A DNA stretch of 5,989 nt, from the NCBI GenBank assembly GCA_015493425.1, contig WGDG01000051.1:1-5989 (forward strand), in the 5' to 3' direction. Every line of letters starts with the position of its first letter. The stretch's first letter is position 1. The stretch is from Sulfurovum sp. Lineage in GTDB: Bacteria > Campylobacterota > Campylobacteria > Campylobacterales > Sulfurovaceae. Of this stretch, positions 1 through 5,866 are shown one piece after another. Under the pieces are notes generated by a model. That model had not been told where the DNA came from, made no database searches, and saw nothing but the letters and a program-made list of their open reading frames with translations. The position numbers and the translations under genes are program-made.

Positions 1-951
1 CGCCTCTTCTCCACGGTTACATGGTGCCACACAGTTGGAGATACACGCGACTTTAGGTGCCGTTCCCTCTTCAATACGCTTGTGCAGTTCACTCTTGACA
101 CCACGCGCAGGATAGCCTACAGGAGATTTAAAGAGTTTGATATCTTCTTCTTTGGCATCGATGATCTTCTGTTTCATCACATCGCTTGCATCACACTCTA
201 CTGTACCGATGAATCGTGTACCAAGCTGTACGCCGCTTGCACCCAGTTCCATCATATGTACAATATCATCATGATCCCAAACACCACCGGCAGCAATAAT
301 AGGCATACTTCCCCAGTTCTTCGCCTCTTCAACCACCGGCGGCAATATGTTCTCCAATTGATTTTCGGGCAGGAAACACTCTTCGTACTTGAATCCCTGA
401 TGTCCGCCGCTGAGCGGACCTTCGACAATGACAGCATCGGGCAGTCTGTTATGCTGCTTTTTCCATCGTCTACAGAGAATTCTCAATGCTTTTGCGGTAG
501 AGACAATGGGAACCAGTGCTACATCCGGATAGTTTTTGGTCGCTTCGGGCATCGTAAGCGGAAGCCCGGCACCGGTAATGATAATATTCGCTCCGGCTTT
601 ACAGGCATCTTCCACCACACGGTTGTAATCATTTTGTGCATAAAGGACATTTGCAGCCAGAGGCTTGTCACCACAAATTTTTCTGGCATTGTCAAAAATC
701 TGCTTAAGCGCTTTGTAGGAATAGAAGTTGATCGCATCAAGAGGGCGGTGTTCTTTTCCCACCATCTCTTTATCGTCAAGATAGCTTCGGTCTTTGTAAA
801 CTCCGGTTCCTACGGCAGAGATAACACCCAGTCCCCCCTCTTTGGAAACCGTTCCGGCTAACTGATCCCAGGAGATACCTACACCCATACCCCCTTGAAT
901 AATCGGTTTTTCAATCGTATATTTTCCAATTTTTAATGGTTTGAATGTCAT
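1..951 (-). CDS. Nitronate monooxygenase / 2-nitropropane dioxygenase family flavoprotein, 3' end cut by window edge
   Basis: FMN-dependent TIM-barrel enzyme of the nitronate monooxygenase (NPD) family. Characterised members oxidise alkyl nitronates, and relatives include the enoyl-ACP reductase FabK, so the true substrate is unknown. I translated 317 uninterrupted codons from the ATG at 951 to the window edge. Family marks in order are IQGGMGVGIS (18-27, N-terminal flavin region), ITGAGLP (125-131), GPLSGGHQGF (178-187, with the family's conserved histidine at H184), AAGGVWD (220-226) and GASGVQLGTRF (237-247, flavin phosphate region). The visible C-terminal part carries C303, C307 and C311 in a CX3CX3C pattern. 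From memory the family runs to roughly 350-370 residues, so some 35-50 are probably missing to the left. The ATG overlaps the tyrS stop in ATGA (948-951), and AAGGT at 958-962 within tyrS serves as ribosome binding site. This implies translational coupling to tyrS. The family call is secure; the reaction is not. Confidence 0.93.
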   Translation of the reverse strand, partial: MTFKPLKIGKYTIEKPIIQGGMGVGISWDQLAGTVSKEGGLGVISAVGTGVYKDRSYLDDKEMVGKEHRPLDAINFYSYKALKQIFDNARKICGDKPLAANVLYAQNDYNRVVEDACKAGANIIITGAGLPLTMPEATKNYPDVALVPIVSTAKALRILCRRWKKQHNRLPDAVIVEGPLSGGHQGFKYEECFLPENQLENILPPVVEEAKNWGSMPIIAAGGVWDHDDIVHMMELGASGVQLGTRFIGTVECDASDVMKQKIIDAKEEDIKLFKSPVGYPARGVKSELHKRIEEGTAPKVACISNCVAPCNRGEEA

Positions 952-2153
952 GCTCCCACCTTCACTTTTGCAAATTTACGTTTTCCGACCTGTAATATGT
1001 ATTCTCCTTTTTCAAGGTTCGTTTTTTCATCGGTTACTTTTTCCTGATCGATACGCACAGCACCCTGCTTGATGTCACGGCGTGCCTGTGAAGTCGAAGG
1101 CTCAATGCCCGCATCTACCAGCGCTTTGCATACCCATATCCCCTCTTCTACAGTCACTTCCGGCATATCATCCGGCAGCTTGTTCGCCTTAAAGACATTG
1201 TCAAATTCCGCTTTGGCCGCTTTGGCCGCTTCTTCATCGTAAAAACGTGTCACCAGCTCCATTGCCAGATTCTCTTTTGCAGTTTTGGGGTGCAGTGTAC
1301 CTGCTTCCACGTCAGCTTTCATCTGTGCAATTTCCTCGAGCGGTTTTTCACTCAGCAGCTCATAGTAGCGCCACATCAGCTCATCGGATATGGAGAGCGT
1401 TTTCGCATAAATATCTTTGGGGGCTTCGGTAATGCCTATGTAGTTATTAAGCGACTTGCTCATCTTCTGCACGCCATCAAGCCCCTCGAGGATCGGCATC
1501 ATTAGTACCGCCTGCTCTTTGCCGACATTGTACGTACGCTGAAGCTGACGTCCCATCAGCAGGTTGAACTTCTGATCTGTCCCTCCAATTTCAATATCTG
1601 ATTTCAGCTCTACTGAGTCATACCCCTGTAACAGTGGATAGATAAATTCTGAAATAGAGATACTCTGCCCCGCTTTGTAACGCTTCTCGAAGTCATCACG
1701 CTCAAGCATTCGTGCAACATTGAATGTCGTTGTCAAAGCCACCATGCCTGCTGCACCAAGTGCTTCAAGCCATGCAGAGTTGAATACTACATCTGTTTTA
1801 TCTTCATCGAGAATATTGAATACCTGATCCTGATAGGTCTGGGCATTGGCAAGAATAGTTTCTCTGTCAAGTACTTTTCGTGTTTCACTCTTGCCTGTCG
1901 GGTCACCGATAGTTGCAGTAAAATCACCAATGAGCAGCTGAACTCTTCCCCCGTGATTCTGGAATGCACGCAGCTTCTGAAGCAGTACCGTATGACCAAG
2001 ATGCAAATCTGCACCGGTAGGGTCAAAACCCGCTTTGACAGTATAGGTTTCACCCGTTTCGTAAAAACGCTTCACCAGTGTTTCGATACGCTCCATATCA
2101 ATAATTTCGGCAGTTCCCCTGCGAATCTCTTCCAACGCTTGATTGACTGACAT
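948..2153 (-). CDS. tyrS: Tyrosyl-tRNA synthetase
   Basis: Cytoplasmic class I aminoacyl-tRNA synthetase that activates tyrosine with ATP and charges tRNA-Tyr. The 401 residues carry the HIGH-type signature as HLGH (51-54), the GDFTATIGDPTGKS block (76-89), the tyrosine-pocket segment GGTDQKFNLLMGRQLQ (190-205) and the KMSKS loop (230-234). A C-terminal S4-like RNA-binding domain spans about 338-399. Length and the HLGH form fit the roughly 400-residue TyrRS subgroup rather than the longer-known E. coli-type TyrS; that subgroup assignment is from memory. The ATG at 2153 is preceded by GAAGGA at 2165-2170, in the 17-base gap after spoT. The stop TGA shares bases with the start codon of the downstream flavoprotein gene. 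All catalytic signatures are intact. No T-box or other leader is possible in so short a gap, so it is presumably transcribed with spoT. Confidence 0.97.
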   Translation of the reverse strand: MSVNQALEEIRRGTAEIIDMERIETLVKRFYETGETYTVKAGFDPTGADLHLGHTVLLQKLRAFQNHGGRVQLLIGDFTATIGDPTGKSETRKVLDRETILANAQTYQDQVFNILDEDKTDVVFNSAWLEALGAAGMVALTTTFNVARMLERDDFEKRYKAGQSISISEFIYPLLQGYDSVELKSDIEIGGTDQKFNLLMGRQLQRTYNVGKEQAVLMMPILEGLDGVQKMSKSLNNYIGITEAPKDIYAKTLSISDELMWRYYELLSEKPLEEIAQMKADVEAGTLHPKTAKENLAMELVTRFYDEEAAKAAKAEFDNVFKANKLPDDMPEVTVEEGIWVCKALVDAGIEPSTSQARRDIKQGAVRIDQEKVTDEKTNLEKGEYILQVGKRKFAKVKVGA

Positions 2154-2170
2154 TTTCTTCTCTTTCCTTC

Positions 2171-4324
2171 TTACTTGTTGTATGCGTCATCCAGACTGAT
2201 CATCTCGATCAGCTTGAATTTTTGTGCGATCTTCTCTTCGAGTACCTGCTTGCGGCTCTCCGAACTCTCCGCCTCTATCTGGCAGTACTCTGCACTTTCA
2301 GAACTGTGAATACCCAACTCGATGCTAACGACATTCATATCCAGTGATGAGAGCTCAGCCAGCAGCTTTGCCAATATCCCTTTTTGGTTCTGCAGGCTGA
2401 TAATAAGGCGATAGCGCGAAAGCTTGGTGCTTCGCCACTGGACAAAAAGCATCGGCTCCCCATGCACAATTTTGGCATAGGCTTTCTTACACAATTTATG
2501 GTGTATAATAGCCTTACTGTCCTTATAAAATGCTACAATCTGATCCCCGACTTTCGGATGGCAGCAATAATCGAACTCTACCCCGTCCAGGGACTTATTG
2601 GTAAAGAATCGAAAATGATCGATCTCCTTTGGCTGCGGTTTCTTGTAACCCTTTTTAAGCAACTCCCAGAAACGTACCTCTTTTGCCCCCATATAGGTAG
2701 CCAGTTTATGAATCACCTCTTTAAAAAAATCAAGCTGTGTCGGCAGTTTATAGATCGTCTCACCCAGTCCCAATGCTTCTATGCGCTGGATGATCCCCTC
2801 TTTGCTCTGGTTAAAAAGTGTAGCAAGAATGTTGTAGGCCGAGAAGGTATCGGTCTCTTTCAGGCGTGCACGGCACTGACTTCGGATTCCCTCTTTGGCC
2901 TTGGAGGTTTTGACTGCATCCTGCCAGGAACAGTGCAGATGCGGCTTATCGTCTTTTAGAATACGCACGATATCACCGTTTTTTAGTACCGTGAGCAGAG
3001 ATGCTTTCTGTTTGTTAACCAATGCACCCACAGCGTGAGAGCCTACTTCAGAGTGAATAGCATAGGCAAAGTCAAGCGCCACAGAACCTTTTGGCAGCGT
3101 ATAGTAATCCCCTTTGGGAGAGAAAACGGTAATATCTTCTGAAAAAAGATCGCTTTTGGCAAGCTCGTAAAACTCTTCAACCGATTCATTCTGGTATGAG
3201 AGACTCTCAAGCCATTGCAGATTGACACTGTCACTGCCTTCTTTGTACTTCCAGTGTGCGGCAACCCCATACTCTGCAAGACGGTGCATCTCGCGTGTAC
3301 GTATCTGTGCCTCAACGATCCCCTCTTCGTTAAAGAGCGTTGTATGAATCGTTTTGTAGCCGTTCTCTTTAGGCACAGCAATATAGTCTTTGAAACGTGA
3401 GATAAGCGGTGTGAAGTGTAGGTGCATCAGCCCCAGTACATTGTAACACTCCAGCGGTTGGTTGACAATGATACGTATAGCCAACAGGTCAAGCACCTCT
3501 TCAATGCTCACCCCTTTACGATGCATTTTAAGATAGATCGAATAGTAGTGTTTTACACGTCCGATGATTTCGAAAGTACTGCTCTCAAAACCGTTCTGCT
3601 CCATGATCTTTCGCACTTTCTGAATGAATGCATTAAGTTTGAACTGCAGGTTCTGTGCATGGGCTTTCATGTATGCATCTATTTTGGCATAATCTTCGGG
3701 GTAGATGTAGTAGAAACTCAGATCTTCAAGGTGATTTTTCAAACGTGAAATACCAAGACGGTGCGCGATGGGCGCATAGACCACCAGCGTCTCTTCGGCA
3801 ATGCGCTTCTGCTTGTGTGGAGGAAGGGCATCGAGGGTGAGCATATTGTGCAGGCGGTCACAGAGCTTGATGACCAAAACACGAATATCTTTGATGGAAG
3901 CGATCAGCATCTTTCTGAATGTTAGTGCCGAAGAGATGAGGCGATCGTCCGATCCTGACGGGACAAGTTCTTCGTCACGAATCTCGACGATTTTGGTCAA
4001 TCCCTCAACCATGTGCGCAACATCGTCACCGAATCCTTCACGGATGTCTTCAAGGTCAAAGGTGGTATCTTCTACTACATCATGCAGCAGTGCGGCCTGT
4101 ACCATGGTTTCATCACCTGAAATGGTTGCAGTAATAGCAGCTACCAAAATAGGATGAACAATATAGGGCTCTCCACTTTTGCGAAACTGCCCGTCATGTG
4201 CAGTTAGGGCTAAATCAAGTGCTTTGGTAGTCTGTTCGGAGTGTTCGGGAAGCTTTTCCCAAAGAAGAGATGTCGCCTCCTCGATCGTATGGATCGCTTT
4301 GACGCGTTCAAGGAAGGCATCCAA
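2171..4324 (-). CDS. spoT: Bifunctional (p)ppGpp synthetase/hydrolase (long Rel/SpoT homologue)
   Basis: Makes and degrades the stringent-response alarmone (p)ppGpp from ATP and GTP/GDP; long RSH enzymes respond to the ribosome and starvation. The 717 residues show the full domain order. The HD hydrolase domain has R48, H57, H81-D82 with E85-D86, and D156 in KLCDRLHN. The synthetase domain has GRVKHYYSIY (255-264), DLLAIRIIV (279-287), RFKDYIA (310-316), GYKTIHTT (322-329) and EAQIRTREMH (338-347). A TGS domain follows at about 395-457, then a helical region, a zinc-finger-like segment with C587, C588, H608 and C612, and a C-terminal ACT domain at about 637-700. RFKD rather than the EFDD of RelA, with an intact HD site, predicts both activities. 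The start is TTG. The frame has the rpoZ stop TAA only two codons upstream, and no nearby downstream ATG, GTG or TTG would keep the hydrolase domain. GAGG at 4336-4339, inside the last codons of rpoZ, is the likely Shine-Dalgarno. Confidence 0.97.
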   Translation of the reverse strand: MDAFLERVKAIHTIEEATSLLWEKLPEHSEQTTKALDLALTAHDGQFRKSGEPYIVHPILVAAITATISGDETMVQAALLHDVVEDTTFDLEDIREGFGDDVAHMVEGLTKIVEIRDEELVPSGSDDRLISSALTFRKMLIASIKDIRVLVIKLCDRLHNMLTLDALPPHKQKRIAEETLVVYAPIAHRLGISRLKNHLEDLSFYYIYPEDYAKIDAYMKAHAQNLQFKLNAFIQKVRKIMEQNGFESSTFEIIGRVKHYYSIYLKMHRKGVSIEEVLDLLAIRIIVNQPLECYNVLGLMHLHFTPLISRFKDYIAVPKENGYKTIHTTLFNEEGIVEAQIRTREMHRLAEYGVAAHWKYKEGSDSVNLQWLESLSYQNESVEEFYELAKSDLFSEDITVFSPKGDYYTLPKGSVALDFAYAIHSEVGSHAVGALVNKQKASLLTVLKNGDIVRILKDDKPHLHCSWQDAVKTSKAKEGIRSQCRARLKETDTFSAYNILATLFNQSKEGIIQRIEALGLGETIYKLPTQLDFFKEVIHKLATYMGAKEVRFWELLKKGYKKPQPKEIDHFRFFTNKSLDGVEFDYCCHPKVGDQIVAFYKDSKAIIHHKLCKKAYAKIVHGEPMLFVQWRSTKLSRYRLIISLQNQKGILAKLLAELSSLDMNVVSIELGIHSSESAEYCQIEAESSESRKQVLEEKIAQKFKLIEMISLDDAYNK

Positions 4325-4341
4325 GGGAAATTATCCCTCAA
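4321..4341 (-). promoter_or_regulatory. Candidate hairpin containing the spoT ribosome binding site and TTG start
   Basis: In the transcript, AGGGA (4338 to 4334) can pair with UCCCU (4328 to 4324) across the 5-base loop UAAUU. Three wobble pairs can extend it outwards (G4339 with U4323, U4340 with G4322, U4341 with G4321). The stem contains the Shine-Dalgarno and the UUG start of spoT, and the loop contains the rpoZ stop codon UAA. A ribosome finishing rpoZ would melt it, so translational coupling is a plausible role. The pairing is seen in sequence; the role is inferred, and the stem is short. Confidence 0.4.
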
Positions 4342-4540
4342 GGTTGACGTTGAGTTTGCCTTCTGCAATTTCAAGCAGGGCAATGTCGGTGTGTTTTGTT
4401 GTTTTCGGGTCTGCATCTACCAGCGGTGTAGCACCGTTTGCAATCTCTTCAGCACGCTTACCTACCGCTTTTGCCAGCAGGTATTTGTCGTAATCGACTC
4501 TCTCAAGGGCTTTGGCAGTCAATTGTTCTGTTCTAATCAT
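4331..4540 (-). CDS. rpoZ: DNA-directed RNA polymerase omega subunit
   Basis: Small subunit that binds beta-prime, aids RNA polymerase assembly and in E. coli forms part of a ppGpp-binding site. The 69 residues align by eye with the omega core. The segment KYLLAKAVGKRAEEI (19-33) corresponds to the conserved arginine/lysine-rich helix. TDIALLEIAEGKL (51-63) matches the conserved ALREIxEG element. The length suits epsilonproteobacterial omega, which is shorter than the E. coli protein. The N-terminus reads MIRTEQ and lacks the MAR motif tied to ppGpp binding in E. coli omega. The ATG at 4540 has AAGGA at 4547-4551 with a 6-base spacer. The gene follows pyrH after 45 bases and precedes spoT by 6 bases in the same reading frame. 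Confidence 0.95.
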   Translation of the reverse strand: MIRTEQLTAKALERVDYDKYLLAKAVGKRAEEIANGATPLVDADPKTTKHTDIALLEIAEGKLNVNLEG

Positions 4541-4565
4541 CTTATATCCTTCATATTTCAGTTTT

Positions 4566-4585
4566 TTACAATGTGTTACAATGTT
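4566..4585. repeat. Tandem 10-bp direct repeat between pyrH and rpoZ
   Basis: On the + strand TTACAATGTG (4566-4575) is followed at once by TTACAATGTT (4576-4585), 9 of 10 bases identical. It fills about half of the 45-base gap between the pyrH stop and the rpoZ ribosome binding site. A period of one helical turn could suit a dimeric regulator, but it could also be chance. No good promoter hexamer pair was found with it. Confidence 0.5.
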
Positions 4586-5293
4586 CTACTTTACGATAGA
4601 ACAGAGATCCATATCACCGTTGATAATGGCAAGCAGGTTGCCCTTCTCAAACATATTACAGACAACAATCGGCAGACCGTTCTCTTTCGCTAACGCAATA
4701 GACGTGTCATCCATTACCTTAATGTGATCATTCAGCGCCTGATCATACGTCAGTGCCGGAAGTTTGACAGCATCGTCAAATTTCTTTGGATCTTTGTCGT
4801 AGACACCATCTACTTTGGTCGCCTTAATCAATAGATCTGCTTCGATCTCTGAAGCCCGCAGTGTTGCAGCGGTATCTGTTGTAAAGTAAGGGTTGCCCGT
4901 TCCACCGGCAAAGACAACCACACGACCTTTTTCCAGATGTCGTCTGGCACGTCTGATAATAAACGCTTCACCGATCTCATGCATATCGATAGCAGACTGA
5001 AGACGCGCTTCAAGACCTGCATGTTCGAGTGCTTCCTGAATGGCTACGCCGTTGATGACCGTTGCGAGCATCCCCATGTAGTCACCCGAAGTTCTTTTGA
5101 TGATGCCGTCCGCCGCAGCCGTAACACCACGAATAATGTTTCCACCGCCGACAACCACTGCCACCTCGACACCGTTGTCGACCAGCTCTTTGATTTCTCC
5201 TGCAATGTAGTTGAGGATCTTTGTATCGATCCCGTAGCCCTCTTTGCCGGCAAGCGCCTCACCGGAGAATTTTACCAATACTCTTTTTGTCAC
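4586..5293 (-). CDS. pyrH: Uridylate kinase (UMP kinase)
   Basis: Cytoplasmic hexameric UMP kinase of the amino-acid kinase fold. It phosphorylates UMP to UDP with ATP in pyrimidine nucleotide synthesis; bacterial members are typically activated by GTP and inhibited by UTP. The 235 residues show K8 with FSGEAL (9-14), GGGNIIRG (49-56), D71 in the RTSGDYMGM segment, the UMP-binding GGTGNPYFTTDTAA (130-143) and the ATP-binding KATKVDGVYDKDP (157-169). Length is typical for bacterial PyrH. The start is GTG at 5293, chosen because AGGAG lies at 5302-5306 with an 8-base spacer, a TATAAT box sits just upstream, and the MTKRVLVKFSGEAL beginning fits the family. It is the first gene of the operon. 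Confidence 0.97.
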   Translation of the reverse strand: MTKRVLVKFSGEALAGKEGYGIDTKILNYIAGEIKELVDNGVEVAVVVGGGNIIRGVTAAADGIIKRTSGDYMGMLATVINGVAIQEALEHAGLEARLQSAIDMHEIGEAFIIRRARRHLEKGRVVVFAGGTGNPYFTTDTAATLRASEIEADLLIKATKVDGVYDKDPKKFDDAVKLPALTYDQALNDHIKVMDDTSIALAKENGLPIVVCNMFEKGNLLAIINGDMDLCSIVK

Positions 5294-5319
5294 CTGACAC
5301 GCTCCTATAGAATTTCGCG

Positions 5320-5325
5320 ATTATA
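5320..5325 (-). promoter_or_regulatory. pyrH promoter, -10 element TATAAT (proximal)
   Basis: The minus strand reads TTTGGGTATAAT, a perfect -10 hexamer 26 bases upstream of the GTG start. Transcription would begin near 5313, giving a leader of about 20 bases that includes AGGAG. There is no recognisable -35 hexamer at the usual spacing, which is common for epsilonproteobacterial sigma-70 promoters. It is the best promoter in the window for the pyrH operon. Confidence 0.7.
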
Positions 5326-5374
5326 CCCAAATGCGGGTTAGAGGGGGGTTAAGGTGGCTAATGCCGCTACCCTA

Positions 5375-5402
5375 TTGATGAAAACTATTTTGATAGTATA
5401 CT
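5375..5402 (+). promoter_or_regulatory. Candidate rightward sigma-70-like promoter
   Basis: TTGATG (5375-5380) and TATACT (5397-5402) are separated by 16 bases. They match the sigma-70 consensus at 4 of 6 and 5 of 6 positions. It would transcribe away from pyrH, through the REP-like palindrome and antisense to the small secreted-protein gene. AT-rich intergenic DNA often throws up such matches, so the call is weak. Confidence 0.25.
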
Positions 5403-5415
5403 GATTCTGCCAAAA

Positions 5416-5421
5416 ATTATA
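5416..5421 (-). promoter_or_regulatory. Candidate distal pyrH promoter, -10 element TATAAT
   Basis: The minus strand reads TTTTCATTTATAAT, a second perfect -10 hexamer preceded by a T-rich stretch, about 120 bases upstream of pyrH. No clear -35 box is seen. It could add a longer-leader transcript for the operon, but AT richness makes a chance match likely. Confidence 0.3.
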
Positions 5422-5470
5422 AATGAAAATCAGTCTTGATTGATGTGGAAATATTGTGGTGGTTTATAGT

Positions 5471-5519
5471 CTCTTATGCGTTCCCATCGGGGACAATGGG
5501 AACAAGATAATCATTAGAG
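5471..5519. repeat. REP-like imperfect palindrome
   Basis: A perfect 8-bp inverted repeat, GTTCCCAT (5480-5487) and ATGGGAAC (5496-5503), flanks an 8-base loop CGGGGACA. Outer arms CTCTTATG (5471-5478) and CATTAGAG (5512-5519) pair at 7 of 8 positions, giving a 49-base dyad. The inner part resembles the CGTTCCCAC...GTGGGAACG type of dispersed repeat that I recall from many bacterial genomes. Some such repeats are spread by REP-associated (RAYT) Y1 transposases. It begins its right arm 9 bases beyond the stop of the small gene at 5529-5777. No T run follows on either strand, so it is not a standard terminator, although it could protect transcript 3' ends. Confidence 0.55.
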
Positions 5520-5528
5520 GTATGAAAA

Positions 5529-5777
5529 TTAAAACTTTGCCGATATCATTGGGTCAATGCCTTCCCTGTATTTTGCGCCTTCAACTGTCTTTTTTTTGTT
5601 TACCTTGTTGGCATCTACATGTTTTGCACGGTTTTGCTTTTTACACTCAAATCTATCAGCTTTTACCTTGTATGCTTTTCCTCCTGTTTTTTCACACGAT
5701 TTTTTATACTCTGCCCATTGACTGTTATCTGCCAATCCTAATACACTTACCATTAGCAATACCAATATTGTTTTCAT
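5529..5777 (-). CDS. Small lysine-rich probable secreted (periplasmic) protein, function unknown
   Basis: Not recognised. The 82 residues begin with a likely Sec signal peptide: K2, a hydrophobic run TILVLLMVSVLGLA (3-16) and a plausible cleavage site after GLA at residue 16. The mature part of about 66 residues has some 15 lysines, so it is strongly basic. It has two cysteines, C28 and C45, which could form one disulphide in the periplasm. No lipobox cysteine follows the signal peptide. The ATG at 5777 has AAGGA at 5784-5788 with a 6-base spacer, a good start signal. The gene stands alone between two gaps, with repeats on both sides, and is more AT-rich than the operon. The opposite strand is also open here, but the ribosome site and signal peptide favour the minus strand. 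Existence is fairly sure; function is open. Confidence 0.75.
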   Translation of the reverse strand: MKTILVLLMVSVLGLADNSQWAEYKKSCEKTGGKAYKVKADRFECKKQNRAKHVDANKVNKKKTVEGAKYREGIDPMISAKF

Positions 5778-5817
5778 TTTTTATCCTTTCGAATCAATTT
5801 GAAGATATGTCAAAAGA

Positions 5818-5830
5818 GATATCCCATATC
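5818..5830. promoter_or_regulatory. Short dyad upstream of the small secreted-protein gene
   Basis: GATAT-CCC-ATATC is a perfect 5+5 inverted repeat with a 3-base centre, about 40-53 bases upstream of the start at 5777. It sits where a promoter or operator would be expected. No convincing -10 hexamer could be assigned next to it, so an operator role is only a possibility. Confidence 0.2.
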
Positions 5831-5842
5831 GAAGTATGCGCA

Positions 5843-5862
5843 AAGAGTGTAACGAAGTGTAA
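5843..5862 (-). repeat. TTACA direct repeats with 10-base period
   Basis: On the minus strand TTACACTTCG (5862 to 5853) is followed by TTACACTCTT (5852 to 5843), so TTACACT recurs exactly 10 bases apart. The pair lies 66-85 bases upstream of the small secreted-protein gene, just beyond the stop of the upstream open frame. This is a usual position for an activator site. It shares the TTACA-N5-TTACA layout with the repeat at 4566-4585. The role is inferred. Confidence 0.35.
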
Positions 5863-5866
5863 TGCT

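Larger units (their letters stand above)
5294..5528. other. Intergenic region upstream of pyrH
   Basis: This stretch of 235 bases between pyrH and the small secreted-protein gene carries no supported gene. It holds the pyrH promoter and ribosome binding site at the left, and an AT-rich middle with candidate promoters on both strands. The middle also contains two short inverted repeats: ACTAT/ATAGT at 5384-5388 and 5393-5397, and ACTGATT/AATCAGT at 5400-5406 and 5428-5434. A REP-like palindrome lies at the right. No hairpin here is followed by a clear T run, so no intrinsic terminator is called. Confidence 0.7.

Noticed and set aside
82..861. Open + strand frame of 259 codons
   Set aside because: It is the in-register antisense of the flavoprotein gene, whose minus-strand translation has clear family motifs. 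The + strand product has no recognisable domain.
2384..2959. Open + strand frame of 191 codons
   Set aside because: It is antisense to the C-terminal half of spoT, whose TGS, zinc-finger-like and ACT regions are intact on the minus strand.
4541..4585. Separate promoter for rpoZ in the pyrH-rpoZ gap
   Set aside because: The best pair, TTGTAA and AAATAT with a 17-base spacer, has a -10 matching only 3 of 6 positions. Cotranscription with pyrH is the simpler reading.
4241..4693. Open + strand frame of 150 codons across the spoT, rpoZ and pyrH junctions
   Set aside because: It lies opposite three clearly identified genes and has no recognisable features.
5353..5371. Hairpin GGTGGC/GCTACC upstream of pyrH as a terminator
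   Set aside because: The stem is short, includes a G-T wobble and has no T run on either strand, so it does not qualify as an intrinsic terminator.
5795..5830. Promoter for the small secreted-protein gene using TTGACA at 5809-5814 (minus strand)
   Set aside because: The TTGACA is perfect, but no -10-like hexamer lies 16-18 bases downstream. Alternative -10 readings match only 3 of 6 positions.
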